From Lewinellaceae bacterium (GTDB lineage: Bacteria > Bacteroidota > Bacteroidia > Chitinophagales > Saprospiraceae), in NCBI GenBank assembly GCA_016713985.1, contig JADJOD010000034.1, forward strand, positions 6,110-70,109: DNA of 64,000 bases, written 5' to 3'. The position numbers were made by a program, and so were the translations under genes. The notes beneath the pieces are model-generated. The model did no database searches. It had not been told where the DNA came from and worked only from the letters and a program-made list of their open reading frames with translations. This document shows, piece by piece, positions 37,801-45,900 of the stretch; position 1 is the first letter of the stretch; every line of letters starts with the position of its first letter.

Positions 37801-38345
37801 CAGGCGCTTTTTGGCACCTGGGTGACCCTGGCGGACCATCCCGGCGCTTTGTTGGAGCCGTCGGATCTGAACAGGAAGGTCAGCGCCTCGTCGGGATTGG
37901 AGCCTACGGCCGCTATTCCGCTGTTGGCGGTCACCACCCCGGGGCTGATCGTTTGCCAGTTGCCGGCTTGCAAACCCGAGTGCGTAACTCCCTGAGGGCC
38001 AATGACCTGGTTGGATCCCGTGACATTACTGTTGTAAATGTAGAGGGCGTCCCATCCCGCTTCCAGGTGGAAAGAGGTGAAGAGTACCCGCACTTTATGG
38101 GTGCTCGGGTTGGAAGGAGCGAAGGTCACATAAGCGTTGGCGTTGTTGTTATAATCGCCTGTTGGGCCTCCGTTATCATAAAAATTGAAAAAACAATTGG
38201 AAGAAGTGTTTATTGAAAACGGGGTGCCTGTGGTGGCACCGTTTGCGGCCATGTTCACATTCATTTGGGCGGTCGTATCTTCCGCACAGATGAACATCAG
38301 CCACATGACCTGTAACCAAAAAAGAACTGGACTTGTCTTTTTCAT
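31812..38345 (-). CDS. Giant HYR-repeat T9SS protein with dockerin- and cohesin-like domains, copy 2
   Basis: About 2,177 residues from ATG 38345 (MKKTSPVLFWLQVMWL); the 15-codon upstream extension is not needed. In order: signal peptide, a CUB-like domain (about 30-175), HYR/Ig-like domains (for example QITCPNDVTINLDAG), a proprotein-convertase P-like domain (about 618-782, LRMQVESPAGI, GTWKLRISDV), more HYR domains, a dockerin-like pair (about 1822-1902; STYDLVLISKHILG and TTFDVVELRKLILG), a cohesin-like beta domain (about 1962-2085; FDVEDRMVKSGEEF) and a T9SS type A domain (about 2092-2177; YQNQPNPFVNKT). It is a large cell-surface or matrix protein. The C-terminal half resembles the second giant gene, while the N-terminal domains differ. 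Confidence 0.9.
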   Translation of the reverse strand: MKKTSPVLFWLQVMWLMFICAEDTTAQMNVNMAANGATTGTPFSINTSSNCFFNFYDNGGPTGDYNNNANAYVTFAPSNPSTHKVRVLFTSFHLEAGWDALYIYNSNVTGSNQVIGPQGVTHSGLQAGNWQTISPGVVTANSGIAAVGSNPDEALTFLFRSDGSNKAPGWSARVTQVPKSACILTAPGPIAASTGPGSTNSFANVNSPLPVFSPSACNDSYALQYRINGGQPVPVNTVGFVTISAPKGDNVITWELVDQCGGAVMSAAAQSIAVVDNTPPQITCPNDVTINLDAGACTKQFSYNVTCTDNTGFPVTGSVEHPIDFDNGSAGIMFDIKNLGYTNLTITEFGPSIDAGNWPVQVYHTTSAVSWQGNENNAAAWTLAGALDVVSASPASGTPIPGFGITLAPGESRGIYITSTIGAPVNYTGDGVSVSRQFDDGRLLVSSNPGAGKTYPFGNTFQSRAYNGYVHYEALGSNGAVQTGGLPPGGEFPIGETINTYVCTDVDGNTAACSFKVTVAAYSNPILSLICNDLVFIALGPDCQTEIGADDVLEGGLYGCYDNYKVELDKIPPYGNGPWVPAFLSAADVGKSYSVRVTDPSTGNKCFGNIKVQDNLPPDLDCTPVTLPGNFPTSPEFIQATNVNVRFGAQGLPLNLVDFQTREFELPVSLPPGATVNDVDFRVKVSGDAFFGNLRMQVESPAGIIVNTWNQVSGCGPDPVWARFDDEGSNTVTCPMFTTDKKIQIPFGIGQLSTFDGQQVNGTWKLRISDVNGGNDLSKIEIAELLLNVNGNFTTGFPNGLTAPPLISNGSASFLVPAGLLDACSDVTLTYTDQTTPQNCASGLLSIISRRWMAKDASGNTATCIQPIYLLRPTLADVILPPNFDFVDEPGFSCTDTYPTPNWIEAQGFQGYPHVYDMPNGTASVSWQYTDNVIEICDGTYTIKRNWVIIDACTSEIINHMQVIQVRDDMAPNIACPANVTVTTDPFSCCGTVDLPDVIVSDGCSRINSVSAEITTVDPYTLNIINVVQIDGSVESFPGNNLDIADTLAVFGDGGCLPIGTHTVVYTATDACGNTGTCSFLLKVCDFSPPVAACDEFTVVAVGPDDPHDCYLPSANGCEFAGVTWVKAYTFDDGSYDNCNSIKFTIRRAPPYSACIKALNPDNGHPDCFDGDPDAISEYEVATMEGDSIKFYCCEVGTSQMVILRVYQLDPDGNISKYPDGTPIYNECQVEIEVQDKLKPICNPPLNVTVSCENFDPSLWAYGKPGVYDNCCLDSTKVYQGQKGLTHSANYSQFDTTCNKGTITRTFRAYDCKGANTQCTQRIIVNYEQDYYIKFPDDKIVTVCDGSGTYGEPTFYGKDCELMGITYQDQVYTVVPDACFKIERTWKIINWCTYLPQAPCVIVPNPNPNSNQTSSLNLPGPIVSPAGTPAPWAPTSVKILPTDQSPTNYSTFWKADANCYEYKQIIKVIDTNAPITVCPPSPVEYCDNSTNDPQLWNETYWWDAACETHDLCEGTADLNISATDLCSGANLTARYLLFLDLDNDGSMETVVSSTNVPDPGTVRFNNVNTQNFAGGTVRNFDERNVPTNQKYRFALETSVSGTNLTAFVRWNTIQSPTTFVKPELPYGTHKVKWIISDGCGNETVCEYNFVVKDCKAPTVVCINGLSVNIMQSGSVMIFTSDFLLHANDNCTPEDMLVFGMRRSNDGTTFPVDANGLPITKLTFTCGDDIGNQPVELWAMDKAGNADFCETTIAIQDNMDNCGNNNSTTTATVAGALKTESDEGLEDCDVEISGQDPTGPTFNYFAMTNDAGEFQFNDNVPMYSNYTLTPTKDDNPLNGVSTYDLVLISKHILGLQPFDTPYKTIAADANSSGSVTTFDVVELRKLILGMYSELPNSTSWRFVDKSFAFPSPANPFQTAFPETKAVSDLQSNQLTDDFVAIKVGDVNNTAMANSLMSTDDRSNGTLLFDVEDRMVKSGEEFAVSFKAAEKVTGYQFTLNYTDLEIADVMPGNDMKAENFALFPEANAITTSWNGAGQAEFAVKFRAKKAGKLSEMIGVSSRITMAEAYSFTEEKQEVAFRFNSQEGTTITGVGFELYQNQPNPFVNKTIIGFHLPEAERATLSIYDENGRLLHTQSGDFGQGYNSVSIDRNSLRTTGLLYYSLETAHETATRKMILLK

Positions 38346-38401
38346 GAAATATAAATTTGAAGTAGAATTCACAAATAGTTGAACACGCAACGACGCCGGT
38401 C

Positions 38402-38507
38402 TCAGTTGACCAGCATCACACGGGCTTCTTGATGTAGCGCCCGCAGTACTACTCTCAGTTGACGAGCATCACACGGGCTTCTTCGTGTAGCGCCCGCAGT
38501 ACTACTT
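38402..38507. repeat. 53-bp tandem duplication at the end of the small secreted gene
   Basis: 38402-38454 and 38455-38507 are adjacent copies differing at about three bases. The second contains the real 3' end of the downstream-named gene (LRALHEEARVMLVN). The first is an untranslated copy still encoding the same residues in another frame. Confidence 0.9.
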
Positions 38508-38877
38508 TGGTGGTATAGGTGGCTTCTTTGGTGTAGCCAAGTGTGGCGGCAGCCGGCAACGCGTTTTCGAGCGATTTGGGCAGTGATTCGCCCCGGTCGA
38601 TCTCGTACATGATTGCCTTGTAGTAGGCTACCCGTCGCAACGCATTGTCGTACATCGGTGTACCTTGCGTGTAACCCGGCATTTGTTGGTTGAGTACTTC
38701 CACATGGGATTTCAGAACGACTTTTGCATCGTCGATCGATTTCCAATTGAAGTTTTGCTGTGCTTCGGAAACAGGCGTTTGCGCCTGGGCGGTGGTTGCT
38801 GTCATAAACAGGCACCCCAGAAGAAACAGAGCAGGCAAAAGCGGTTTCCAGAAACCGCACTTGTTTGTTCCTTTCAT
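38455..38877 (-). CDS. Small secreted protein, unknown function
   Basis: About 140 residues from ATG 38877 (MKGTNKCGFWKPLLPALFLLG), with a signal peptide cleaved near ATTAQAQ. The mature part is helical and charged (FNWKSIDDAKVVLKSHVEVL, YTKEATYTTKVVLRALHEEARV). The start at 38877 is preferred over 38934 because it begins the signal peptide cleanly. It lies between the two cassettes, just upstream of the HYR gene of copy 2. Its 3' end has been duplicated. I do not recognise the family. Confidence 0.7.
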   Translation of the reverse strand: MKGTNKCGFWKPLLPALFLLGCLFMTATTAQAQTPVSEAQQNFNWKSIDDAKVVLKSHVEVLNQQMPGYTQGTPMYDNALRRVAYYKAIMYEIDRGESLPKSLENALPAAATLGYTKEATYTTKVVLRALHEEARVMLVN

Positions 38878-39087
38878 GTCTGAAAAGTGTTTGATGAGAA
38901 GAATGTTGAAAAAGCAACTTCTTCCGCAGTCCATTGGATGGGCCGAAGAAGTTCAGACAGGGAGTAGTGGTGGATTAACCGGTCCTCCAATCGGAAAGAC
39001 AACCGGCGCTTTATACACGAAGTGTGTTTTAAGCCGGTATTCCTTCCGATTGGCGCGGTAAAAAAGGTGATGTGAGGCCGATCCGGG

Positions 39088-39549
39088 TTATCTGAAGTCG
39101 ATCCGGAAGAAACCCTCGGAGGGTGTCACTGGGTACGTCCCGGAAGGGAGGTATTTTATTTCCAGGCCCAGGGCCGCGGCGATACCCGGAGGTATCCTGC
39201 AAGGCTCAGGCAGGTATAATTCGTTATTTTTCAGGTGGTTGCGCACAATATTGATACACAATAATGCGCGGGGAAGGATCATTGATACCGATTTCCCTTC
39301 ATACTGGGAGATGAGCAGAGCGGAGGTGCCGCGGCAGGTTTGTTTCAACTCGGCGGCTTTCCTGAAGCCATTCGCGCTGAGTTTACAAATTCCTGTGCCG
39401 CGGCAGCCGACGCTCGGGGAACCGAATACTACGTCACATCTGAGCGATTTGAGTGAGTTGGTGTCTACAAGGCCTTGTAACAAGGTCGTTTTCAAAATCT
39501 CGTGCCTTTTGGCTATGCCGTAGGCGGAAGTGCTCATCGTGCGTTCCAT
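39088..39549 (-). CDS. Cys-motif small protein, cassette copy 1
   Basis: The 153-residue paralogue of 29032..29508 carries CDVVFGSPSVGCRGTGICK and EPCRIPPGIAAALGL. Overall similarity is moderate and concentrated around these motifs, which suggests that the cysteines matter for function. It has no signal peptide. It is the third gene of cassette copy 1, separated from the 514-residue gene by a strong terminator, so it probably has its own promoter within 39550-39929. Confidence 0.75.
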   Translation of the reverse strand: MERTMSTSAYGIAKRHEILKTTLLQGLVDTNSLKSLRCDVVFGSPSVGCRGTGICKLSANGFRKAAELKQTCRGTSALLISQYEGKSVSMILPRALLCINIVRNHLKNNELYLPEPCRIPPGIAAALGLEIKYLPSGTYPVTPSEGFFRIDFR

Positions 39550-39929
39550 ATTAAAAAAAATTGAAGCGTGTTATGATGTTGGTTTTCTCAATGTGTTTGA
39601 TTTCAGGTGTTGCGGGGCCGGCGTGACTTAAGCGCCGATCAGGTCGAGACCTGTGATATTTTCCGTAATTTCGTATTGCTGCTTCATGACTTATCAGTGT
39701 GTTTTTTCGTTCTTTTGATAGGTCAAAGGTCAGCCTGTGAGCGCCCCCGTCTAAGGACAGACAAACGCCTCTGCGAGTCCGGCAGTTTTCTGCGGCACAA
39801 GTGCGTTTTTTTGCATAATTATTTGATTTATAACAATTTACACGAAACGTGATCACAGCCTAAACCCCCGTTTACAGCAGCCGGGAGCAGAGACCGGCGT
39901 TTTTTATGCGAAATTTTTGGGCATAAAAA
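39550..39929. other. Intergenic stretch
   Basis: About 380 bp upstream of the Cys-motif gene. It presumably holds that gene's promoter, but I see no clear TAnnTTTG element or gene. Confidence 0.45.
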
Positions 39930-39966
39930 AGCCCTCCCGGACCCGTTGAACGGGCCCGGGAGGGCT
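39930..39966. terminator. Bidirectional terminator after the 514-residue gene
   Basis: AGCCCTCCCGG and CCGGGAGGGCT form a strong GC stem, extended by a second inner stem (CCCGTT/AACGGG). A6 lies on the left and A7 on the right, so the minus strand continues with a T tract. Confidence 0.88.
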
Positions 39967-39997
39967 GAAAAAAACACTGATCAAAAACCGGGAGACT

Positions 39998-41542
39998 TTA
40001 TCCGGTCGTCGGACGTGATTTTATTTTGTAAATTTTAAGGTCAAGCGCCGATACGGTGATGTCCCACAATACTTCGTACGGAATAATTTCGATCTCATGC
40101 GCCTGGCGGGCCGCTTCCAGCGGCATCGAATCGAGCATTTTTTGATACCGGTCCGTCTTGCGGGCTACCGCTTCCCGGTGGAAGGACGCAAGTGGTATCT
40201 GGAGCAGCATTTTTATAAAACAGTTGCTCCGGTAGGTATCGTTGTCGCGCAAATAACGGCTACAGTATTTTTCAATGCCATCTATCCGGTCGGTCGTCTG
40301 GTCATAGTTTTTGTCGGCCAGAGCATGCAGGATTTGTACGATGAGGATCGAGATGTTCATGCCGCGTTTGTCTTTTGAAAACAGCGGTATCTCGTTGAGG
40401 AACTTGGTGATCTTGAATTTGGAAATTTTTCCCGATACGATGCCGGAAGGTATTTTGCCAATTTTGATGAGGAAGAACAGATAAGCCTGGTAAATTTTCC
40501 ACATTTCCGTGATCTGCACCGCCCGGTCTTCAAACCTCGGATAATTCACCACTTTTTCATATAACCAATACGCTTCTTCATAGTGGCCGCTGTGCATGGC
40601 AAGCAGGAAAAACAGTTCCTGGAGTTTGAACCAGTTGAACGAACCTTCTTCGAAATAATATCCGCAGCGGTTGATGACGGCCTGGCCCTTTTCAAATTCG
40701 CGCAACTGCAAATAACAAACGATCAGGTTGTAGTAAAATACCTGGAGCGGCAGCCCGCTGTCGTAGTTTTTCTGATCGAAAAAACGGATTGCCTCCTCGC
40801 ATAATTTGGCCGTGTTGACATAATCGTTTTCGCCGTTGTAAATCATCATCTGCACCAGCCGGCCAAACATATGCAGTTTGAACGACTTACACTGCTCCAT
40901 ATACGGCTCCAACTCTTTGAAACAGACCCTGGCCTGCTCTACAACTTCTACCTGCGTGGATTTGCTGTTGGTGAACTGAACCATCAGCTCGGAATAGTAC
41001 TTCTCCGCCTTGTTTTCCATCATCCAGATGCCCTCGTATTCCTCACATTGCACCTTGACCAGGTCGTATTTTTTAATATCGCCGTCCACAATGCTGTATT
41101 GAAGCCGCAAAACCCGCAAAATATCCAGCGTGAGTTCGGTAAACTCAAAGTGGACCGTGTGTTTCAGCAGGCGTTCCAACTGGTCGATACCAATCACTTT
41201 GGCGTTCCGGCTGAGCAGGGTCATTATGGTGGCCCATTTTTTATAACATTCAAAAAACGCCTTTTGCCGGCTCGTAAAGTTGGCTTCTTTAAAATGCAGC
41301 AGGAAAAAAGAATCCAGCAGCCTCTCCTTTAATTTACTTTTTATACTGGTCAGCGATGTACCGTTACTGCCTTCGTTACCGAACAACTCAGCGCCATCTT
41401 CATCAGATTGGACCCTTTTTTCAGCAATGGCCAAGTACAATTGCTCCATTTTTGAATCAGGCTCAATAATCCACTTCAGAATACCACTTCCTTTTAATTT
41501 CGTTTTGTCCAGCAAGCCGACGAGTTCTACCAAATCACGCAT
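39998..41542 (-). CDS. Helical-repeat cytoplasmic protein, cassette copy 1
   Basis: The 514-residue paralogue of 29938..31488, with the same start (MRDLVELVGLLDKTKLK), no signal peptide and TPR-like helical pairs (HYEEAYWLYEKVV, YVNTAKLCEEAIRFF). Conserved blocks are LQVFYYNLIVCYLQLREFEKG, FNWFKLQELFFLLAMH and GIEKYCSRYLR. The acidic segment after residue ~45 is variable. It is the second gene of cassette copy 1, after the giant HYR gene. Being cytoplasmic, it cannot bind the secreted HYR protein after export. A role in expression or secretion of that protein is one possibility, not shown by sequence. Confidence 0.8.
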   Translation of the reverse strand: MRDLVELVGLLDKTKLKGSGILKWIIEPDSKMEQLYLAIAEKRVQSDEDGAELFGNEGSNGTSLTSIKSKLKERLLDSFFLLHFKEANFTSRQKAFFECYKKWATIMTLLSRNAKVIGIDQLERLLKHTVHFEFTELTLDILRVLRLQYSIVDGDIKKYDLVKVQCEEYEGIWMMENKAEKYYSELMVQFTNSKSTQVEVVEQARVCFKELEPYMEQCKSFKLHMFGRLVQMMIYNGENDYVNTAKLCEEAIRFFDQKNYDSGLPLQVFYYNLIVCYLQLREFEKGQAVINRCGYYFEEGSFNWFKLQELFFLLAMHSGHYEEAYWLYEKVVNYPRFEDRAVQITEMWKIYQAYLFFLIKIGKIPSGIVSGKISKFKITKFLNEIPLFSKDKRGMNISILIVQILHALADKNYDQTTDRIDGIEKYCSRYLRDNDTYRSNCFIKMLLQIPLASFHREAVARKTDRYQKMLDSMPLEAARQAHEIEIIPYEVLWDITVSALDLKIYKIKSRPTTG

Positions 41543-42023
41543 AACGTATGTTATTATTTAGTGACAATAAATCTAAAACCTGTGCGTAACACACGGATCA
41601 ATTACTTGAATCGGTATAGTGGGCAATTGAGAAATCGGTGCGGAAACGGTTGCCCGTGCGCACAAATTCCGGTTACTAAATCGGTAACAGGAGGAGAGTC
41701 GGTAAGTATAAGAGAGGGGAGAACCTGGCGGGTTGCACCTCCATGAGAAGACAACGGGATTATGTGTTTGTTCGAGATTATCAGAAACACTACAAAGGTA
41801 GAATTTCTTTAATAAGAAGTATATTCCATTCCCTTTTTAGTTCGGGAAAAACCACACATGCAACAAAAACTGTACCTAAGAATTGCATTCCGTATGCAAA
41901 ACGCCGTTTCCCGAAATATTTAATTGCACAAATACACAAATTTATTTTCGCGCGTATACCGCTTCAACGTCCTGATTGTGAAATACTTGGAGTAAAGGGT
42001 TCGCCATAGCCGATTTATTTAAA
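41543..42023. other. Intergenic stretch
   Basis: About 480 bp between the terminator of the giant HYR gene and the 514-residue gene. I see no gene or clear promoter in it. It should hold the promoter of the 514-residue gene. Confidence 0.45.
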
Positions 42024-42057
42024 AAGCGCTTATTCTGACGAGGCAGAATAAGCGCTT
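42024..42057 (-). terminator. Terminator hairpin, distal of two after the giant HYR gene
   Basis: AAGCGCTTATTCTG pairs with CAGAATAAGCGCTT, a 14-bp stem with a short loop. On the minus strand TTTTTAAATAAAT follows. Confidence 0.8.
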
Positions 42058-42088
42058 AAGGAAAATATCAATTATGATGTTCGAATGT

Positions 42089-42129
42089 AGGTGATGGCGC
42101 CCCTTCGGAAAGGAATAACGCCATCACCT
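42089..42129 (-). terminator. Hairpin, proximal of two after the giant HYR gene
   Basis: AGGTGATGGCG pairs with CGCCATCACCT, 11 bp, starting 10 bp after the stop codon. There is no T tract, so it may protect the mRNA end rather than terminate. Confidence 0.6.
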
Positions 42130-42138
42130 GTTCGAATA

Positions 42139-42966
42139 TCACTTCGTCTGAATCATCTTCTTCGTAGCCGCATCCGTTGCGGTTTCGAGTTTGTAGTACA
42201 TCACACCCGTTGTGTTCAACAGCGCGCGGTCGATGGCGATGGCGTTGTAACCCTTGCCAAACTGACCTTTCTGCGTGACCAACATGCGGCCCGTTTCGTC
42301 GTACACCGTCAGCGTTGCTTCCGTTGCTTCCGGCAGGTGGAAACCTACCAGTGTTTTGTTCACAAACGGGTTCGGCTGGTTCTGGTACAATTCGAAACCT
42401 ACGCCGGCAATCGTGCTCGTCGTGCCGTTGTTGAAACGAAGCGCCACGTCTTTGCGATCGTTCGTCAGGCCGTACGCTTCCGCGCGGGTGATCCGGCTCG
42501 ATACACCCAGCATTTCGCTGAGGCGGCCCGGGCGGCTGGCGCGGAATTTCACCGTGAACTCCCCTGCTCCATCCACCGAAGTGGTCAAAGCGTCGGCGAA
42601 CACACCGAAGTTGTCGCGTTTTACACCGTCCGTTTCAAGGATGTCCGTCACTTCCAGACCTGCCAGGTTCAGCGTGAACTGGTAGCCCTGTACTTTCTCG
42701 GCGCCTTTGAACGTCACTTCGAATACCTCGCCGGCTTTCACCATACGATCCTGTACGTCGAACAACAAGGTGCTCGTCGAACGGTCATCCGTGCTCATCA
42801 GCGAGTTGGCTATCGCCGTGTTGTTCACGTCGCCGATTTTTACACCCACGAAGTCGTCGCCCAGTTGGTCGAGTTGTACGTCAGCCGCGTCTTTCGTTTC
42901 GGGAATTGCGTCGCAAACGGATTGTTCGGTTGCGGGAACGCAAAGTCCTGGTCCACAAAACGCCAC
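42139..42966 (-). CDS. Giant HYR protein copy 1, segment 5: cohesin-like and T9SS domains
   Basis: C-terminal piece of the giant gene. Real coding begins after the missing base at about 42901-42903 (PETKDAADVQLDQLG). It contains the end of the dockerin region (VGVKIGDVNNTA), a cohesin-like domain (FDVQDRMVKAGEVFEV ... YQFTLNLAGLEVTDI) and a T9SS type A sorting domain (YQNQPNPFVNKTLVGF ... KKMIQTK). The same order closes the HYR protein at 31.8 kb, with many identical residues. Confidence 0.88.
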   Translation of the reverse strand: MAFCGPGLCVPATEQSVCDAIPETKDAADVQLDQLGDDFVGVKIGDVNNTAIANSLMSTDDRSTSTLLFDVQDRMVKAGEVFEVTFKGAEKVQGYQFTLNLAGLEVTDILETDGVKRDNFGVFADALTTSVDGAGEFTVKFRASRPGRLSEMLGVSSRITRAEAYGLTNDRKDVALRFNNGTTSTIAGVGFELYQNQPNPFVNKTLVGFHLPEATEATLTVYDETGRMLVTQKGQFGKGYNAIAIDRALLNTTGVMYYKLETATDAATKKMIQTK

Positions 42967-45900
42967 GAAGTGTTGTTCGGCAGTTCACTGTAAATACCGA
43001 GGATCAACTTGCGGATCTCTACGATGTCGAACGTCGTGATCGAGTTGGATTTGTTGGCATCCGCCGCGATCATTTTGTACGGGCTGTTCAGCGGCTCCAA
43101 TCCGAGGATGTGCTTGCTGATCAACACCAGGTCATACGTCGATACGCCGTTGAGCGGGTTGTCGTCTTTCGTCGGTGTTACCGTGTAATCAGCGCCGAGT
43201 GGCACTGCATCCGGGAACACATACATGCCCTGGTCATCGCTCATATCGAACAAACTGATCGCACCCGATTGCAGGTTCACGTTGGCTTCTTCGACACCTT
43301 CACTCATTTCGGTGGTCAAAGCGCCCGCTACCGTCACGTTATTCGGGTCGTTCGGTACACAGTTGCTGTTGTTGTCCTGTACGTCTACCGAAGTCAGGCA
43401 GAAGTCGGCGTTGCCGGCCAAATCCTCGGCCCACAGTTCCACAAATTTCTCACCCAACTCGGCGCAGGTAAACGTCACACTCGTGATCGGGTTGCCCTGA
43501 GCGTCTTCCGGGAAGTCCGTGCCCGTGCCTTGTTTGCGGATCGCAAATTTCAACTGGTTCGGGCCCGTCGTGTAAGGCGTCGGAGGCGTGCAGTTGTCTT
43601 CTGCGTACTGCAGGAAGTCGGTCGCCCACAATTGTACCATCTGCGTCGGCATGATGTTCACACTCAGGCCGTTGTGGCATACCACCGTCGGCGCTTTGCA
43701 GTCTTTCACGACAAAAGTGTATTCGCAGTACGTTTCGTTGCCGCAGCCGTCCGTGATCGTCCACTTGATCTTGTGCGTGCCGTACGGCAGTTGCGGTGCG
43801 ATACCTGCCGAACCCAATTGGTTCGTCGGTGTCGGCATTTGTGCAAATGTTTTCCACTGTACACTGGCCGTGCGCGTCGTGCCGCTCACGCTCTGGTGAT
43901 TCGCCCAGCGGTAGATTTCGTTCGGCAGTACGGGGCGTCCGTCGAATACCTGCGGCGTACCGCCGGTGTAACTCGGGTTGCCTGCGTTGCCAAAGTTCAC
44001 CGTACCCGGTGCCGGCGTATTGTTGCTGCTTATCACCGTTTCCATCGTGTTGTCGCCGTTCAGGTCGAGGAACAACAGGTACGAGATGTTCACATTCGAA
44101 CCCGAGCAAGAGTCCGTAGCCGTGATGGTCAGGCCGGCGTCGCCTTCGCACAAATCGTGCTGGCCAACAATCGGATCCCACCAGTACGACTGGTTCCACA
44201 ACTGCGGGTCGTTCACCGTCAGGTCGCAGTATTCTACCGGAGAAGCCGGGCAATTCGTCACTTTCGGATCTTCGGTATCGATGATCTTGATGATCTGCTT
44301 GTAGATGTAGCAGTTTGCATTCGGATCGTAGAACGTGCAGAAGTTCGTCTGCGGCTGGCCCGGTGCGATCGATACGATCGTCGGGTTCCAGGGTGCAGCG
44401 GTACCGCAGGCCGATACAATCGGACCCGGCAGGTTCTGCGGGCTGTTCGATGTCGCGTTCGGGTTCGGGTTCGGGACAATCACACAGGTGCCGTTCGGAT
44501 TGTACGTACACCAGTTGATGATCTTCCACGTCCGTTCGATTTTCAAACATGCGTCCGGCACTACCGTGAACACGTCGTCTTCAAACGTTACACCCAGCAG
44601 TTCACAATCTTTGCCGTAGAACGTGGGTTCGCCGTAGTTACCCGTGCCGTCGCATTTCGTAACGATCACGTCGTTCGGGAATTTTACGAAGTAATCCTGT
44701 TCGTAGTTGACAAAGATGCGTTGTGTGCACTGGTTTTGCTGACCCGCGCAGTCGAAGGTGCGGAACGTACGGGTGATCGTGCCGCGGTTACACAAGGTAT
44801 CGAACAGGTTGTAGTTGCGCGATTCCGTGATCGTATCCATGCAGCAGTTGTCCACTCCCGTAGCCGTACCGTAAGCCCACAGGCTCGGGTCGAAGGCTTC
44901 GCAGGAAACCGTCACGTTGGCAGGAGCGCTGCACGTCGGTTTGATCTTGTCTTCCACAAATACCTGAACCATGCAGTCGTTCGAGTTGCCGTGGCAGTCG
45001 TAAGCGCGGAACACCACTGTAATCGTATCGTTGATATCGGTGCAGCAGAATTCTACTGTCGGGCCGAAATCATCCGGTACACCGTCGCAGGTGCCGTTCA
45101 TACGGCGTGCTTCGAACTTGTCGATGCAGCAGTTGTCGTAAGTGCCGTCGTCGAAAGTAGTTGCATTCACCAGGGCCAGGCCATTGCTGCTCAGCGCAAC
45201 CTGTGTGAATTCGTCGCAGGATACGGCCGGCGGAACATCATCCACAACATTCAGGACAATGGTTTTTTCCGTGATATTGCCGCACTGATCTTCCACGTAG
45301 TATTTGATAATGTGCTGGCCGACGCCGAGACCCGGTGAGGGGAGCAGGCCGCCGTTTTGCACGATACCAATCGGCGTGGTGATCTTGATTTGTACCACTT
45401 CGTTGCAAACACCGTCGATAAGGGCTACCGGCAGCGGGCCGGCAGTGATGCAGGCGCCGTTGGCCTGGGCGTTGGTGCTTACTGTATACCAGTCATGGCT
45501 CGGATCGTAGTTGAAGTTCGAGAAGTCGATCGTCGGTGCTACGTCGTGAACCTTGATGTATTGTACGTGTGTAACGCTGATCGGAGTACTTGTGCCCGTG
45601 CACCAGTCGGTGATCTTCCAGGTGCGGATGATCTTGTAACTGCCGGGGCAAATAGCCGCCTGTTCGTCGGTGAAACTTACCGACAAGCCGCAGGAGCCGC
45701 TGCCGTCCGTCGTGATCGAGGTGCCACCTACTGCCGGCCAGCCGGTTACCGGCGGTTCGAGGCTTGCAGGCAGGTTGTCGCAATTGTATTCAACGTCATC
45801 CGGGAAGGTGACCTGCGTGGTTTTGCCGCGCAGTTTGTCGATCACCTGTACACAGCTCGCTGCGTTACCCCAGATATCCGTAGCAGTCCAGGTGCGGAAA

